From Acephala macrosclerotiorum (lineage: Eukaryota > Ascomycota > Leotiomycetes > Helotiales > Mollisiaceae): 64,000 nucleotides of DNA. The notes beneath the pieces are model-generated. The model was not told where the DNA came from and made no database searches. It saw nothing but the letters and a program-made list of their open reading frames with translations. Position numbers and translations under genes: made by a program. Shown here one piece after another: positions 35,001 through 49,500 of this stretch (position 1 is its first letter; every line of letters starts with the position of its first letter). Location: the NCBI GenBank assembly GCA_014904845.1, contig MU119298.1, positions 122,612 to 186,611 on the forward strand, in the 5' to 3' direction.

Positions 35001-38000
35001 GGTAGGGAGGTGCCTGAGGAAGCTTGCATTTGGTAATTGAACGCGTGGTCTTGTCGATCTTGTTAGGTGAGTGTAGTGTCATGTGCTTGGACTTTGGAAG
35101 TCTAATGTTTAGGGCTCTCCGCAAAGTGACAAGTAGATACATATCAGCTACTTTCGATTGACGGGCAAACTTACTCCTTCCTCTTCCTCTTCTCCTTCCC
35201 AACATCTGCAACAGTTGAAACCCCCTTAAGTCGTGCAACAGAAAATCCAACACGCCATGTGTAATCTCAATTCCAACATCCCATCATCTGTCCACCCCGC
35301 ATGAAAAGTCAGAACTTTATCTCCTTTACCCAAAGCCACATCACCTCACTCCGTTTCCTTCAATGGATACAGGTGCGGGTGCGGATGCGGAGGGAGAATA
35401 ATGGAAATGGAAATGGATATGGATGTGGATGTTATGTCAAGGCACAGCAAATTACTAATACAGGAAACACAACATTTTGCGCCTCGGCATGACATGAACT
35501 CCTAATACCACATCGCGCTACGTTTATGACCGCATGGTGAAAAGAGGTAGACGAGGTCGTGTCTCCTGGAAATGTCGTATGTTGGTTAGCTAGTACAGTT
35601 GCTGTTCAGCCTCAATTGAATTCCTCTCTTCCATCTTTCCATGTTTTGAATTTTTTGTCTGTCTTGTGATCTCAAATTCCCAACAGAATGCTGCACAAGT
35701 CAACATGTTGTTGAATCAACAAGAATGCCGCGTCTCTTCAACTTTGGTGATCATTCATCCGGAGCCACCTCCTTTCCCCCTACCTCTCAATCTCGAGGCG
35801 AGCGGCTCCGGTAGTTCAGCCTCCGCGGCTATGTTCTTCTACTGCGAACATCATTCTCTCCCGTCCTGTACGATCCAAGCAACAAGTACCGAAATTTACG
35901 AGATGTAGACTAGTGCTTGGAAAGTGAGAAGTGATGAATTGCTGTGGTGGACAGCGGCAATGCGACTTTGCTACGCGAGAGTGGAAATGCAAGTCACCCT
36001 GCATAGGTTACATTGAACCTTAATTTTCTCTCCGTTGATGATCTTGATTTCTCCTAGTCGTTTGTTGCTTGTGGTGACGTGGAAGACAGATATTTTCCTT
36101 CCAGATGAGGAGTCGGCATACAGCCTCGCCTCGCCATTCAGCCAAAACACCTCTCAGTCACCAGCCGAAAGAACCGATAAGGCAGACAGCTTACTTATGG
36201 TCGTATGTCTGAAAAATGTTCTTGGAGCTTGAGATTGTTACTGGGAGAAAACTGGTACTCGTCTTCCCGTGCTTGCGAGGTGTGCCTCGCGCAGTTTATA
36301 TTTCATTTGCGGAAGGAGAATTGTCGGCCGCGGATGCAGAGGAGGGAGGATTGAGGGTGTCATACATGGCGATCTCCGGACTTTTGAACAGATCATTGAA
36401 GTTGAGTGCATCAGTGATCGTGATCTTGCAATTGTGAGGTGTCGACTTTATTCCGATGCATTTAGGTAGTATCCGAATCTCCCTTTCACGTTCCCCTCCG
36501 GCTGCTTCCGTGGCGATCCTCAATATAGATTGCGCAGCTATTTTCAGCAATAAACCGAATCTCCCTGTTCCCTAATGCCATGCAGCAGCTATTTTCGCAT
36601 ACGAAGTACATCGCTTGAAAATAATGAGGGGAGTAATAGAAGCAGTGCAACTGCCTCGGTACGCTGCCGAGTCTGGGAGTGATCGGTGCTTCAAGTAAAG
36701 TGGTTGACGCCATGAGATGATGAATGAGGGGAAGGATGCACGACATCATATGTTGTGTATTAACTTATTATTAGGGCATGCAGGTAGTGAGAACTTAATC
36801 GCTTGGATGGATGGATATATTGTGATACTTGACGTTAATAATGAACCTCGGATATTGCACATTGCTCGAACGACGAACTTGATTCAAGAGCAAAAACAAA
36901 GGTTAATAGATTGAAAACTTGAAAGAGAGCGTAATCAATTCGACTACTTACCGGACTTCATCCTGGAAGGAAAGAACCTCGGTATTACAGTGCTCAATCT
37001 AAAATAAATTCAAAGAACGAAGGCAACGGGAAAACATGCGACAACACACTTCCCAATTCCTAAATTTTCGCTTCTCAAAGGCATAGGAGTATGAATAGCA
37101 AAGCAAAAATCATCCGGGACACCTGCCCCATCTAATGGCATGTCCGGATGGTGCTGACCGACCTTCTGGCTTTCCAAACACTCGTCGTCGTCGAAGTTGA
37201 CAGAGATTTACCCCTGATCTCCACTCAACCCCACGTCAACACTCCGCAACCCCACCACCTCGCTTCGAAAAGTTACCCCTGATCTCCATTTATCCACCTC
37301 CGTACTCTTGGACAACTACCTGTCACCTCGCAACCGAGCAGCGCTAGAATGCTGTAAAACGCGAGATTCCGTTTCTACTCCTGGACATCAAAGCATGCAT
37401 CAAGAAATAGTAATACGTAAAACTGCATCCGGACCGAATCCTGAATCCTTAACTTAATCCTGATATCACTCCATACCGTATCATACCATGGCCTCCATGC
37501 GCGCTTCAAACAAACCCCCGATTCGGCACCTTCCACAACCGCAACCGCATGCAGGCACAGCGGCAATTTCTCCCCGTCCCCGGAGTAGCCTCCTACACAT
37601 CTGTCTCTCCATCTCGCGACCGCGTCCTGGGGAAGCGAGGGGTTCGCGGACGCAAGCACCCCGGGCCCGGGACTTTTACCGCTGCAAAGCACACGCGGAG
37701 AAAATATGAGATTTCACGTACCTCATCGATCTTGACAAGTTGACAGACAGACGAGCCAGGGAATAGAAGCCGTGGTACCGAGGTGTTTGGAAGCGAGAAA
37801 AAAAAATACGGGAAAGTTGAATCACTTACTGCCGGTGTCCTCTTGTACTGTTTTGTGCGTGTAATGCTGGATATTAGGTGAAAGCTACGCCCTGTGTGTG
37901 CGGATGGTATGCAATGTAACTGAAAACGGAAAGATTGAGTATGTGCACGCTGCGGAAGGCTTTGTTTGAAGAGGCGAATCTGCATCTGCTTCTCCTGCAC

Positions 38001-39294
38001 TGCAACTGAAAACTTCGGTTACCAGGTAAAAAAAATTCTCGAGTTGTACGCGCTCTGCAGGAAGAAGAGAAGGATCAAGACAGCGCATACATACATACAG
38101 CAGGATAAAGTCTTCCGAGTACGTACATAATCCTTTGAAAAATTCCAGCATGTGAAAGATTGACGAAGCGAAAAAAAAAGGCGAGGTACATACCGTAACG
38201 AAGTTCACACCCAAAGTACGAGGTACAGAACCTTGAGTTGTCTAAAAGTAGTGAGTGATGTACTTGTACTGTGGCTTTTTTTCACATGATGATCGATGGT
38301 GAGATTAAAGTTTTCGTGCAGCAACGGCAGCAGTGTGGCTGTGGCGATGCCTCCACCTCCGTCAGCTTGGCTGGGTGGTGTGGTGTAGACAGAGCCACGA
38401 AAGCAAGAGGGAGGATGCGGAGGATGCGGAGGTGTGGCAGCCCTGGAATCAGATCAGATCAGCAGGAGAGAGGATTGTGGGGGACGGGATCATGAGAAAG
38501 TCAGATGAACGCTATCATGTGAAAGATACTTGAAGGCCTCGTATTTGGTTGTATCACGAATGAATCTCACATGTACTGTACTGATGGCTCACCCCACTCT
38601 CAAAATCACGAATAGAAATGCATGTGATAGACAGCCTTAAGACTAGGAATGAAAGGCGCAAGCAAGAGTAAGATATGGTGGTAATAGAGTTTTATTCATC
38701 TTCTGGTCATCCACTGCTCTGCTCTCCTCTCCTCCTCTGATGCTTCCAAACCAGTACTCCATCCCAAGCAACACCCCGTGCTAAAACCAACAAAGTTGTA
38801 ACAAAAAACATAATAGCTAGCACAAGCAAAAAACCTCCCACAGCCGCCTTCCAAGGCAGGCAAAAGCCCGTTCTATAACCGCGGGTTCCCGTAGAAAAAC
38901 TAGCTCATTCGTCTCAAGAAGACGGAGAAGAGTGCCATCCATATCCATAGCCATAGCCAAGCCATACCAAATAAGAGTAGAAAATGTGTGCCGTCATGAA
39001 GTTCGAACTGGATCAAAAAGCAAAGTCTATACTGCGCGCGCGCTAATTTCTATACGTACAAAATCAATACCGCCGTGAAAAGTTCGAGCAAAAGCGAAGA
39101 TTTTGATGTCTTCGTTTTTGTCGTGTCGTGGTGTGGAGATCTCGACTCGTGGATTTCGAAGCTCGAGTAATTATCGGTCGTCCAAAAAAGTGATGTGCTC
39201 CATATGCCGTCAGGCAATTCCTCTATTGTTTCCCTTCCTTGGTTGTAACCTCCCAATTATGCTTTTGGTGAAAAAGACTTGTCGAAATAGAAGG
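29088..39294. other. 10-kb stretch without a convincing gene (downstream of creA)
   Basis: Base composition is ordinary, unlike the A+T block at the right end. Open frames up to 212 codons exist (30599-31237 plus) but overlap others, lack motifs and are Ser/His/Arg-rich as chance frames are. A TATA-like CATATATACC at about 30202 followed by a pyrimidine-rich stretch and a 32-codon frame from 30261 (MCKKGTFCAQ, then hydrophobic) could be a small transcript. Purine-rich simple repeats lie at 35370-35440 (GGAAAT/GGATAT units) and 38405-38430 (AGGATGCGG twice). I see no transposon ends. Confidence 0.35.
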
Positions 39295-40551
39295 TTACAT
39301 ATCCCCAGCTACACTCCCAGTTGTACTACTCTGCCCACTCGAATTAAATCCAGTATCTCCTGGCGTCAACAGATCCTGAACTGCCACTTTCGGTACTTGC
39401 GGCACCGGAAGTTTTCGTTGCGTGCCGTCCGTTCTTGACATGATGTCACTGATCGTCAGGCCTGTGCGAGGAGCAGAAATAGTGGTGCTGTTGGAGTGGT
39501 ATTGACCATCGAGATGTTGGGGTTCCATGGGCGCGAGTGCAGGTGTGTGCTGTAAGGTCAAGTTACGGATACCGGGCAAGTCGTAGCCGCCGCCGTAAGG
39601 TCGGAGACGAGGTGAGTGTGCGGGTGTAGCGAGGGGTGTATGGTCTGGTGTTGGGGAGAGGGAGTCGTGGGAAAAGGTTGGGGAGGAGGGAGCCGTGCTG
39701 TTGGGGGAGTTGGGTCTCGAGCGTTTTGCATGCCGATGGGCATAATGGTCGTCTTCATCATGAGAATGAGATCTTGACATAGCGTAGGCGGAGAGGGAAG
39801 GTAGGTGGTTTCGGCTGGTGTGAGAGGAATGGTTGTAGTAGGGGTGGTGACGGTGAGGATGGGATGTTGCGAGGGTGCTTTCGCGCTCCACTTGGGTTGC
39901 GGCTGTGGCGAGGAGGTTGATGTCGAGGTTTTGGCCATTGTTGGGACTTCCGCCTAGACTTCGACCGTAGGGGTTGAGACTTGAGAGACCGCTGTTGTAT
40001 TGGGCGAAGGAATGGGGAGGGGAGACGTTTGGTGAGCCGATGGCAGATGCTGGTGCGGATCTCGACATTTTGTTTGGAGGGGGCATCATCTGAGCCATTG
40101 AAGGAGTGTGTGACAATCCATTCTCAACCGCCTGCTGAACGGCTTGTTGTGCCTTATTACTCCTCCTCGAGTTGGGGTTGTTGTGTATCCTCGAGTGCCT
40201 CGTTAGTTCATCTGATCTCGAAAATCGCTTTGTGCAGCCTGGAAATTGGCAGGCGTGCGGCTTCTCGCCCGTATGTGTTCGAATGTGTCTTGTCTGATGT
40301 TCCAAGCGGTGGAACGCCTTATCGCATAGAGGACATTTGTATGGTCGGGGTAGGTCTTGTCGGTCGTCTCCATGCATCCCCCCATTCATCTGCGGCATCA
40401 TACTGACGGCCGCCATTTGTGCTTCTCGCTCTGCCTCCTGCGCAGCGTGGATCTCTGCTAACTTCTTGCGTGCGGCCTCCTGCTCTCGTTCCAAGTTCGT
40501 CTGGGGATTCAGTAGACTTGAAAAATCTACCGAAGCAGATGCGCGTTGCAT
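39295..40551 (-). CDS. creA: CreA/Cre1 carbon catabolite repressor, C2H2 zinc finger
   Basis: Transcription factor that represses genes for alternative carbon sources when glucose is present, binding SYGGRG sites. Single exon, 418 aa. The start [17 protein letters not shown] matches the conserved CreA N-terminus; the frame is open further upstream, but that part has no homology. A Gln/Ala/Glu-rich stretch precedes two C2H2 fingers: C73, C76, H89, H93 ([19 protein letters not shown]) and C101, C106, H119, H123 ([19 protein letters not shown]). The long Ser/Pro/His-rich middle contains [12 protein letters not shown] and the nuclear signal-like [10 protein letters not shown]. The conserved C-terminal repressor region is present ([37 protein letters not shown]). 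A GTGGGG site (SYGGRG) lies in its own upstream region near 40857, which fits autoregulation but could be chance. Confidence 0.95.
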   Translation of the reverse strand: MQRASASVDFSSLLNPQTNLEREQEAARKKLAEIHAAQEAEREAQMAAVSMMPQMNGGMHGDDRQDLPRPYKCPLCDKAFHRLEHQTRHIRTHTGEKPHACQFPGCTKRFSRSDELTRHSRIHNNPNSRRSNKAQQAVQQAVENGLSHTPSMAQMMPPPNKMSRSAPASAIGSPNVSPPHSFAQYNSGLSSLNPYGRSLGGSPNNGQNLDINLLATAATQVERESTLATSHPHRHHPYYNHSSHTSRNHLPSLSAYAMSRSHSHDEDDHYAHRHAKRSRPNSPNSTAPSSPTFSHDSLSPTPDHTPLATPAHSPRLRPYGGGYDLPGIRNLTLQHTPALAPMEPQHLDGQYHSNSTTISAPRTGLTISDIMSRTDGTQRKLPVPQVPKVAVQDLLTPGDTGFNSSGQSSTTGSVAGDM

Positions 40552-43500
40552 GTGATCGCCGCCGCAGCGATGTTGGGTAGGCTTACTGAAATCTGCCCGC
40601 AACAAAAAATTGGATGTCGAGAATTGTTGTGAAGAATAAATGTATTCTCTATGTATTCGTGGTAATAGACGTCGCGGAGTGTTGGCTCTGGTTGTGGTAT
40701 ATCTGTGGCGAATATTGTTGGTTTCCGGATGTGGTGGTGTGCAGTCGAGAAATTCGAAAATTCGGGGCAGTAAAATGGGGAGGAGATGTGCCGGGCGTTG
40801 TCTATTATACACTGGGAGCCACGGAACCTGGCGGACTGTGTGGGCGCAGGACTGGGTGGGGGGACGCAGCGTATCAAGATGGGGTGTGTGAGTGTAGCGG
40901 CTAGGGGAGTAGGGGCTGAGCGGAGTCGGTGGGTGGAGGTTAGCCTGGGATGGGGGTTTGATGGACGGGGGCGTGCAAGAGTCAGGGAGTGGAGCTCAGA
41001 GGTTGCGTGCTTGGCGATGGAAGAAGGCTTAATAACGACATTATCTATGTATATGTTTATGTATATATATGTACTGTTTATGTGCTCTTTATGTACGAGT
41101 ATGTATCTATGGTTCTATCTCTGCTTCACTTCAGCATGATATCTGCATACATAGGTATACTTTGGAAGGCAGAATGGTAGAACAGAAGCCCAGCAGCTGG
41201 GCAGTCGGAGGCTTTTTTTGCCTTCTGGCGTGTGCCTGTAGCCGTCCTCGAACAGCCAGCCTGACATTGGCATGCCATGGCACTGTATTTGCTTTCCCTC
41301 GGGTGAGGCAACCAAATACGGCTGCTGGGGTTGGGGAAGAGAGACATGACCATTAGGCAAAGATAGGGCTCAAAAACTAAATAAACAAATAAATTATATC
41401 TTGGTTCCTGTTTGCACTGTCCTTGGTAACGTATCTGATCGGGGCGTCGGGCTTTGGGGGATCGGTGGGAGAGGCCAGGAAGAAGGGGTGAGGAATTGCT
41501 GGGGCGCATCGCTTGGGGGAAGATCGGTGTTCCGCTGAACTGGTCATCAAGCTGTTCATCAACTCAACCACAGATTCAACCACGCAAGGAACATCCATCT
41601 CGTACAAATACGACTGCATCCTCTGAGTTGTCTCTCCAAAAGTAGTCTCGCGCACTCCGAGATGCTGTCTCTATCAACACGCCTTGTGGATATTCTTCCT
41701 TCCACGGTCCTATTTTTCTTTTCCTGCACGAACCAGGCTCTTTTTTGGTGGGGAGAGTGGGGAATTATTTTCATTTTTTATCCCTTAGCTTGTGATAAGA
41801 TGGAGAGGTCTAGACTAGATGGGGTAACATCGATAGAATTGGATCAGGCGGGATGTGGATTGGGCTGCGGGAGATAGTCGCGGATCGAGGAAGCGGATGC
41901 GATGCATGCTGGAGATTGGATTTCGAGGGTCGAGTCGAGGGCTGATGGGTGATGTGATGTGATGTGATGTGAGCTGTTCGATTGTTTGGAAATGGCGGTA
42001 AGTGATGTTTGCTTTCATGCATTGCATCAACCGGTTGATAGTTATGAGAGGAATGGAGAAAAAGTAAACCTCGCCTCCTTTGAAACTTCCTTTGACCTCT
42101 CATCTGCTTGCTGACTCTGCCTCGAACCGCGAGCTGAATAACACGCATACCCCGTACGTAGCACAAGCATAACCTTCCACAACATTCCGCCCAGCTTCTT
42201 ACTCCAGCCCATCTCATCACACACTCCCAGTCATCTCGGTGCCTGGAACACGATCCTATTGATTCGTCATGCTGCGTTGTCCTCCCCCCAGTGATTCGAC
42301 CCCATACTCGGCGTCAGATTTCAAGACCGCCCTTGAATTTGTGTGCGACTCGAACTGTAAACACCGCCCGTCATAGTTTTTGAAACGTGGGGTATCTGTT
42401 ACCTTACGTTTGTCACATTGCCTGGGGCCCAATCCTTGAACGGCTCTTTGGACCCCAAAACATGGAAACTGTAAAACCTCTCCGGCGCGAATATGAGATC
42501 TGAGGAATTTCTGGGATGCCTGATTGGGTTTTGCCGGGGTTGGCCCCTTGTAAAGGTTGCTTGGATTTGTGTTCCATTCTTGGCAATGAGGGCGAGTCGT
42601 GTGCTTCACTTCTGAGTGGTGGAGATCGCGTTTATGCTTCTGAGGCTCGAGGACCAATGGCTTGATAGGTACCGGGTTGGGATATTATTTGACTTTAGAT
42701 ATATCTTGATTTGGAGTGATGTTGGGGGAGGCGGAAGCAGGAATGTTACGCCGGGCTGATCCTATTCTCCTCAATCCTGCCCTTGATTACCCACGAAGAC
42801 ACACCCCAGTTCGGAGCACTGTCTTCCTGTTGACTTTCCGAGCCTCGACCGTCCTTGATTACCTTGAATTCAGCACTACTGACTCGTGACATGGTTTGAT
42901 GTCGTGATGCTAAACCTTGAAAGTGCTTGAGAGTCAAAGCCGGAAGAGAACTTATGCGACCATAAAGTTTTGAGTTCCCGCAATGACAATTGGCGTTTTG
43001 CGGGGTTAGATCATCACGAATCTGGGGATTGCTTTGAACATCTTTTGATAGAGAGACGCACTTGGACTTGGATACTTGGAGAAAGACGGTAAGATATGCA
43101 TGACATGACATGTACTTAGCTATCAATCATCAAAACTCGTCACCGCTTCACATGAGTCCAGAAATCATAGGACGGCGCTTCATTCCTCCCGGGAATCTCG
43201 GTAATTGGCAATAGCATATGTTGTCTCGCTAGCAATGACTTCCGAATCCGATCACATCATACTCAAGAACCCAGCTTCACCAACGCGTGATAATGGCGGG
43301 GCAAGCGCTTCAGCCCTCCCTCCTCCTTCTTACATCCCCTCCAGTCAGAAGAAGCACAAGGCACAAATCCACCATAACTCAAGACAAACAAACGCCACTT
43401 CCACCTGCAAAGTACATCTCCCGTTCCGAACTGCTTCGGCATTGAAAAAAGGTGGTGTCGTACTTGCATCCGTCCCCATCAAAAAATCCGGGGAACTCGT

Positions 43501-46500
43501 AAGTTTTTCGTCTCAATTTAGTCCCTTGAAGTCCGAATCAGTTCATGAGCACATATCCTCCCACCAAGACCGTCAAGCGAAGTGATATAGGCCGGTATAT
43601 AGCCGGTCCTTATACCCGAATTTGAGAGTGTGATGGAGGTGAAACATGGAGAGAGGATTGCATGATCTTGGAAAGGGGGAAGGTGAAGCGAAAGGAGAGA
43701 AAGGGGGAGTTTAGATGGATGAAGCGGAGGGATGGCAAGCCACAGCCTCAGTGAGGCTGAACTCGTTTCTTTTTTTAGGCGGGCATCCCTGGAGCATTGA
43801 GGCTTCCCCACGACTCCAAGGGTTTTGTGTAACGATCTCGAAACAACCTCACAAACCTCATGCCTTTTTCTACCTCATCATGCTCCTTCCAAACGTCCAA
43901 GCATGACTTCACGATACATGCCAACCCTGTCTGCCGCAACCCAAGCTCGGCATCCGTTTCTCTTGCCGACCGAGCACGCATCTTCTAGAGCAAGCGTCAA
44001 CACCAGACTCACATTCACGAAGATTCCCCGGATCCCCCCTTTGGCCATTTTCCCCACTTGTAGCCACACAAGTCCCGATACAGACGCCGATCTCATCTGA
44101 GTTGTCACTCCCCAGCAAGGAACAGCTGGGTTGGAGACGTATGACTCGTGCGCGTAGATGGGTATCCTTGTGTCGATGACCGCAAACAGACAAGCCAGCA
44201 ATCCAAACCAAAAATGTGTCGTCACCACCATGCCTCGATACGGGGGATTGGAATCTGGAGCACCCAGACCAAGGAAGGGGGAAGGGAAGGGATATTAGTG
44301 TCGGCGTTTGAACATTGACCGTTCTGTTTCTTGCCTCCCTTCCACCTTCCATTCCACCTTCTCCATAAAAATGAAAATATGAATCAGCGAGAAAAGAAAA
44401 CAGCGGAGCGCAAATTTGCGATCAGATTCTGTTGTAAAAGCGGACCGCAAAAATATCAACAGCATCCTTTGGAGTAAAGACTCGGTCGTACTCCCACTCA
44501 GGGCCTTTCTTCGGCCCGGTGGGTGGGCATGAAGTCCTGTGGAGCTCCCCGTGTGGAGAATGCTCTCTTAATTGGGTCCGAGACCAAGTGCTGGGACGAG
44601 AAAAAGAATCGGGATCCCCTTTACAGCTTGTCCGAAACATCATCGTCGCCCCCAATTCTCTTGCAAATTTCGATAGTCTCGCAGACCCATAAATGATAAT
44701 GTAAGGACGCGAACCCCCAAATAATTTTTCATGAGATGCCGTGGTTCCTGCATGTGGTGCGAGGGATTGGAGAAAAGAGGAAAGAAAATTTGCTTGTGAT
44801 TTCTCGATGACGCAATTGATTCCAAAGCTGAATGAGATAGAGGCGATGTGAGTGAGATAACGGCTGAGAAGGTAAAGAGTTTTTTCATCATGATGATAAG
44901 AGGCTGTCCCGCGCTGAGTAAGACGAAGAAGAGATGAAGCGTGTACCAGCGATAGGGTACCAGGAATTCTGAATCGTGAAGCGATTGATGCAACGTGCCT
45001 GAGCGTGGTCGCGGGGTGGAGCATCACATCTTGGAGTTGATGGAGCCAGCGATAGTGGGGTGAACACTCGACCGTGCTGTAAAGCCGAATCATTTCCATT
45101 CAGGGGACCCCAAACTTCATCGACTCATTATCGCTCTCAGCTTTTCACCATCAGCTGTTGGCAACAGCATGGACACTTCCAAGCCGTCGTCGCAACACCA
45201 ACTCTCACGCCAAAGTGCCAACACCGAGACCAAAACATCCCGTATCAAAAAGAGACTTTGTGACATCTTGGAGGTGCCGCTGGGGTAAAAAAGTCATAGC
45301 CAAAAGCCGACGCCAAAGCGCTGCGTTTCGAGCTTCGAAATTCGTTCTAGAAGTCCGATCCTACCCCACAGGCTCCATTTTTGGACACGGCTTCGGATTG
45401 GCGGAAAGGTTTTCCCGAAGTATAGGCTTCATACTTTCCCCTTTCAGACTGCTCGAGCCTCCAAGAAACGGTGTCCTCATCAAAAGCTGAAAAGAGACCT
45501 TAGCACTTGCCTATTTAGATCTTTTTAGACATCTAGAGCGGAAATCGAACAGCTGAGGAGAGATCGTATCTATCAGGGGCTTAATGGAGAACGAGATTCG
45601 CCACCGTGGGGAAATTTTAAATTGATCGATTAACTGGGGAAAAAGGGGTCGTCCCGAAATAGCATATCGACATTCCAACGATCTCGCCATCCCGAACCGC
45701 CGACTCGTGTGTTATCTAGGGCTGATAACTACGTGGCTCGACCAGTCGGTGCCTTTTCAGTCGTTTTCAGGATTCTGGGGCCGGGGCTGAGTATGCTTCG
45801 TAAGAGGAGGAAGTTGATACGCTCACGAACCTAGGCGCATAGCCAAACAACACTCGAGTGTTCCTCAATCCTCGAATCTCAAAGGGCACACGTTACAAGC
45901 TCCACGCCCAGTCACATCCAGAATCTGGAACAAAACAAGGGTCCCAAATGCATATTCGTTGAATTGATAGAAACGCCCTCTCCTTCATTCGGCTCCACGA
46001 AAACAGCAATGTGGGGGTCACCAATCACCTCGCATTCCATACGGAAGTAAGAATGGTAATATGCTGGGGAAACCGTAATGTGACATTTCTCATTTGTGGG
46101 GTCAAGGTTTTGCATTCACAAACACGGCTCGTCTCGTCTTATCGCTCCTCATCCAGCCATTTTCTTTGCTTTGTTTGTCGCATTTCATGCCGTGTCCGGA
46201 CTCCATTCCGTGTCCGGACTCCATTCAGCATCAGCCTATGATCTTCATGATTTGTACAACTCAGCAATAAAAAAGCAATCGTGATCTTCAATTGTGACAG
46301 GATCGAGAGCGAATAGGAAGGGGACGAGTGAGCCGCAAAACATAATGATTGGGATCCGGAACGAGCTGCCAAATATCTCGAGTTGCGGGGGCGAGGAAAT
46401 ACGAACGGGGCATGAAAGAAACGAGGCAAGCGCCTACTGATACACTGGAGATCAATGCAATCAAATCAAGGCAAACCTCTTCCGAATCTCCACATCCTCC

Positions 46501-49500
46501 TCAAGGATCCCAAATCCAAGTCCCAAAATACAACTTGCTTTGCACGGAGAAATCAATCCGTAATTCCAGCATCCAGACTGCGCGGCAAAATGCTCAAATC
46601 AAAACCACCTCTTTAAATTTATCCGTTCTTCGTTCAGATTCTCACGATGCTTGGCGAGGACCCTCGGATGCGGAGACGACGGGTGATCAGACCCTGGAAA
46701 TGTGGAGTTTGACAGGGAGAAGGCGCCCCCCGGGTGAGGATTCCAGCGTCGGATCAGGCACGACGAGCGAGCAAAAACGGAAAGTGGGATTGAGGAACCG
46801 CGAGGCCGCCGGATGAATTCAATACGGTAATGCGAGATAGATAGGAGGCGTCAATTTCAAGCCGCTGCGAGCCGCTCTCACCTCAGCGAATTTACACATT
46901 TCTCAAGCCCAGTGCTTGGTCCTGTCCCTGGGTTATGCAAATATGGAAGGAGAGGGGGACATCTTAAAATGGAAAGGAGGTCTGCTTCCGTAAGAGAATA
47001 TGCAAAGGGAAAAGAAGGTACATGCGAAAATGATACGATTTGAAGGTATCTTAATATCTGATAGTTATCGAAGCGTGGGGGTTCACTTTCTTTTCCATGA
47101 GCTTGAGCCATAAGTTCTCTCTGCCAACACGCGGTAGGTACAAAAGAAATGACCGACGCCCGAGAACCTTACGCCCGTGTTACCTAACTTATCTTTTCTA
47201 ATACACGTGGGCAAAGCTCTCATCCTTCAATTTGCATATCGGACAGCACGTGCATCTCAAAATCCCACGGACCAGAACAAGTCCACGGAACGAGACCTAG
47301 GCAGAGGAAAAGGGGGAGAAATCACATGACTCCTCATAGACGAAAGGTGGGGTTCCGCATTCTCCCGATCTCACGGCGTAAGAACTTCGAATCAAAAACC
47401 TCAAAGCTGCTGTCGCGTTCACGGTACGTACCGGATACCCACTTCCACACATGTCTTTGGCGCAGGTACGAGGTACCGAGTACATTTTGCCGAGGCCACT
47501 TCTCCTTTCATCCTAGCATGTGAAAATTGCTACAGGAGTTTTTCCATTTCGTCATTCATAATTTCAGGCCTCAGCAAATCAGAATCTAGAGGTGGAATTC
47601 ATGTCAAACCTTGGGGAGGCTAGGAGGTAAGTCGGCTTCCCCGGCCCACGTGCAAGGAGAGACAAGGAAAGAAGGGAGCGGGAAACCCCCACTTCGGGAT
47701 TCCATCATCGTGGTTCAGAAGCACCAAGAGACATGCGCCAAGCGAGCCGGAATCTGGCTTCACATCATCATTGCCGCTCCAATTGCCTCGGTCTTGCCGA
47801 ACACTTGTTCACTTCCCCCTTGTCCGACTTCCTCATTCTCCTCATCTTGCTCAACTCAAGTCTCAAGAATTAAGACATGAAAGAAGAATTCACAGCTAAT
47901 AATAACATCACAAACTCTAGGGAGTGAAGCCACACCTCCTACCTGACACCTCTCACTCCAATAACGTCAAACCCAATCCTCAGCCAAGAACCCCAAAGCA
48001 GTCTAGCAATCCCATCTATCCCCTTCAACCGGTCCTCAACGCCGGTCTTTCTCCAGATGCCAAGATTGCATCCAGATCTAACGACCGAAAGAATTCACCC
48101 GAATTTATCCAATTAGTCCCCTTCAACCTCCTACCAAGATTTAGTCGCACACGGCTCCTTTTTCGGCTCGGCTGGAAATTTTCCTATCTTCTTTCATGTG
48201 GATTTTTGAAATTTGGGAGCGCAGATGCCGTGCGCTTATGTGGCTACTCGGTGCTTTCGGTTCCTTTCCTCCTTCTCGAATTGAAAATTCTGATATCGCT
48301 GCCCCGCTGTTTCGGTTTACTTTCCTCACGGCTGACACGTTTTGAGGAGAAGCGAAGGAGGAGGATCCAGTTTTTGGGAACCCGACGATGGGGCGAGAGG
48401 ATCCACTGTTTTACTCTTCGGTGCTTCTGGCGTGATCGCGCAAGGACGTGATGGGGTTATATAAGAGAGGAGGTGTGGTTGTACGGAAAGCTTATCTCTT
48501 CTTCATGGGTGGAAATAGAGGAGCTAATGCCAGGGCAAGATTCAAAGATACGCTGAGGTCATAGCCGCGGTCATCGTGATATCAGGAGCGGCCGAGTTGC
48601 GGAGAGCCTGGGATTGCGGTTATGCCTCTCTCTGGGTGAGGCGAGGTTGGTACGGAAGCGGAGAGGAAGGTGGAGAAGAAGAAAAGGGGTACAAGAAGGG
48701 GGTGCTTTAGTTAGAGCTGCGAACTTGGACGATGGATCGAGGGAAGAGGAAGGTTATGCCGAATTCCTGCCGAGGCTCTACCGGTGCTGGCGGGATGGAA
48801 ATGCAGTCGTTGCTGTTGTTTCAGCCGATACAGAACGTGCTTGTGAGTTAGGGACACGTTGATGCAGGGATGAGCAGGAACGTGGTGCTTGTTTTTCGAA
48901 GCCCCAGGTGGAGACAAGAGAATGGAGGTGGCTAGTTGATGGGAGTGTAAGGAGCGAGAAGGAGGTGGATCACGTGCCATGGAGTGGCGATGATGATGTG
49001 TGGTTGCGGCGGCTGGTGTTGACCAGGCTTGTTGTCTAGAGTTCTGAGTCTACTAAACTTGGAAGAAAAGCAATATGGGAGGGAGTCATGGAGTCATGGA
49101 GTCATGGAGAGAGAGTGGTGTCGCGTGAGTTGGCATCGATGCCCGATTTTAGTCATGAGGTGGTGATGTGGCAGTTGCAAGTGCAAATGTCACGTAAGAA
49201 GATGCCTCGATCTTTCTCAATTTTGCTGTAGATTGAGGCGGTGGAAGAAATACTCCTCAGATACAGGCTATCGCGTTTCGTTGTTGCGAAAAATGCTTCC
49301 CGTGATTGATGATTTCTGTTTTAACGAGGAATAAGCGCAGATGTTGCTTGCTAGAGAAGGCAATGTGGCGTACAGTGTACATGGAGCCGCAACTTGGAAT
49401 TCAAATGCAAATCGTTTTAGGAACGAATGTAGACCAGCTACATTCTGCCTGCAGAAAATTCTTCATTCGTCCAAAAGCACCAGAGGATGAAGCGACAGTA

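Noticed and set aside
44422..45099. 225-codon frame on the minus strand
   Set aside because: Overlaps another long frame on the same strand, no recognisable domain; not enough to call a gene.
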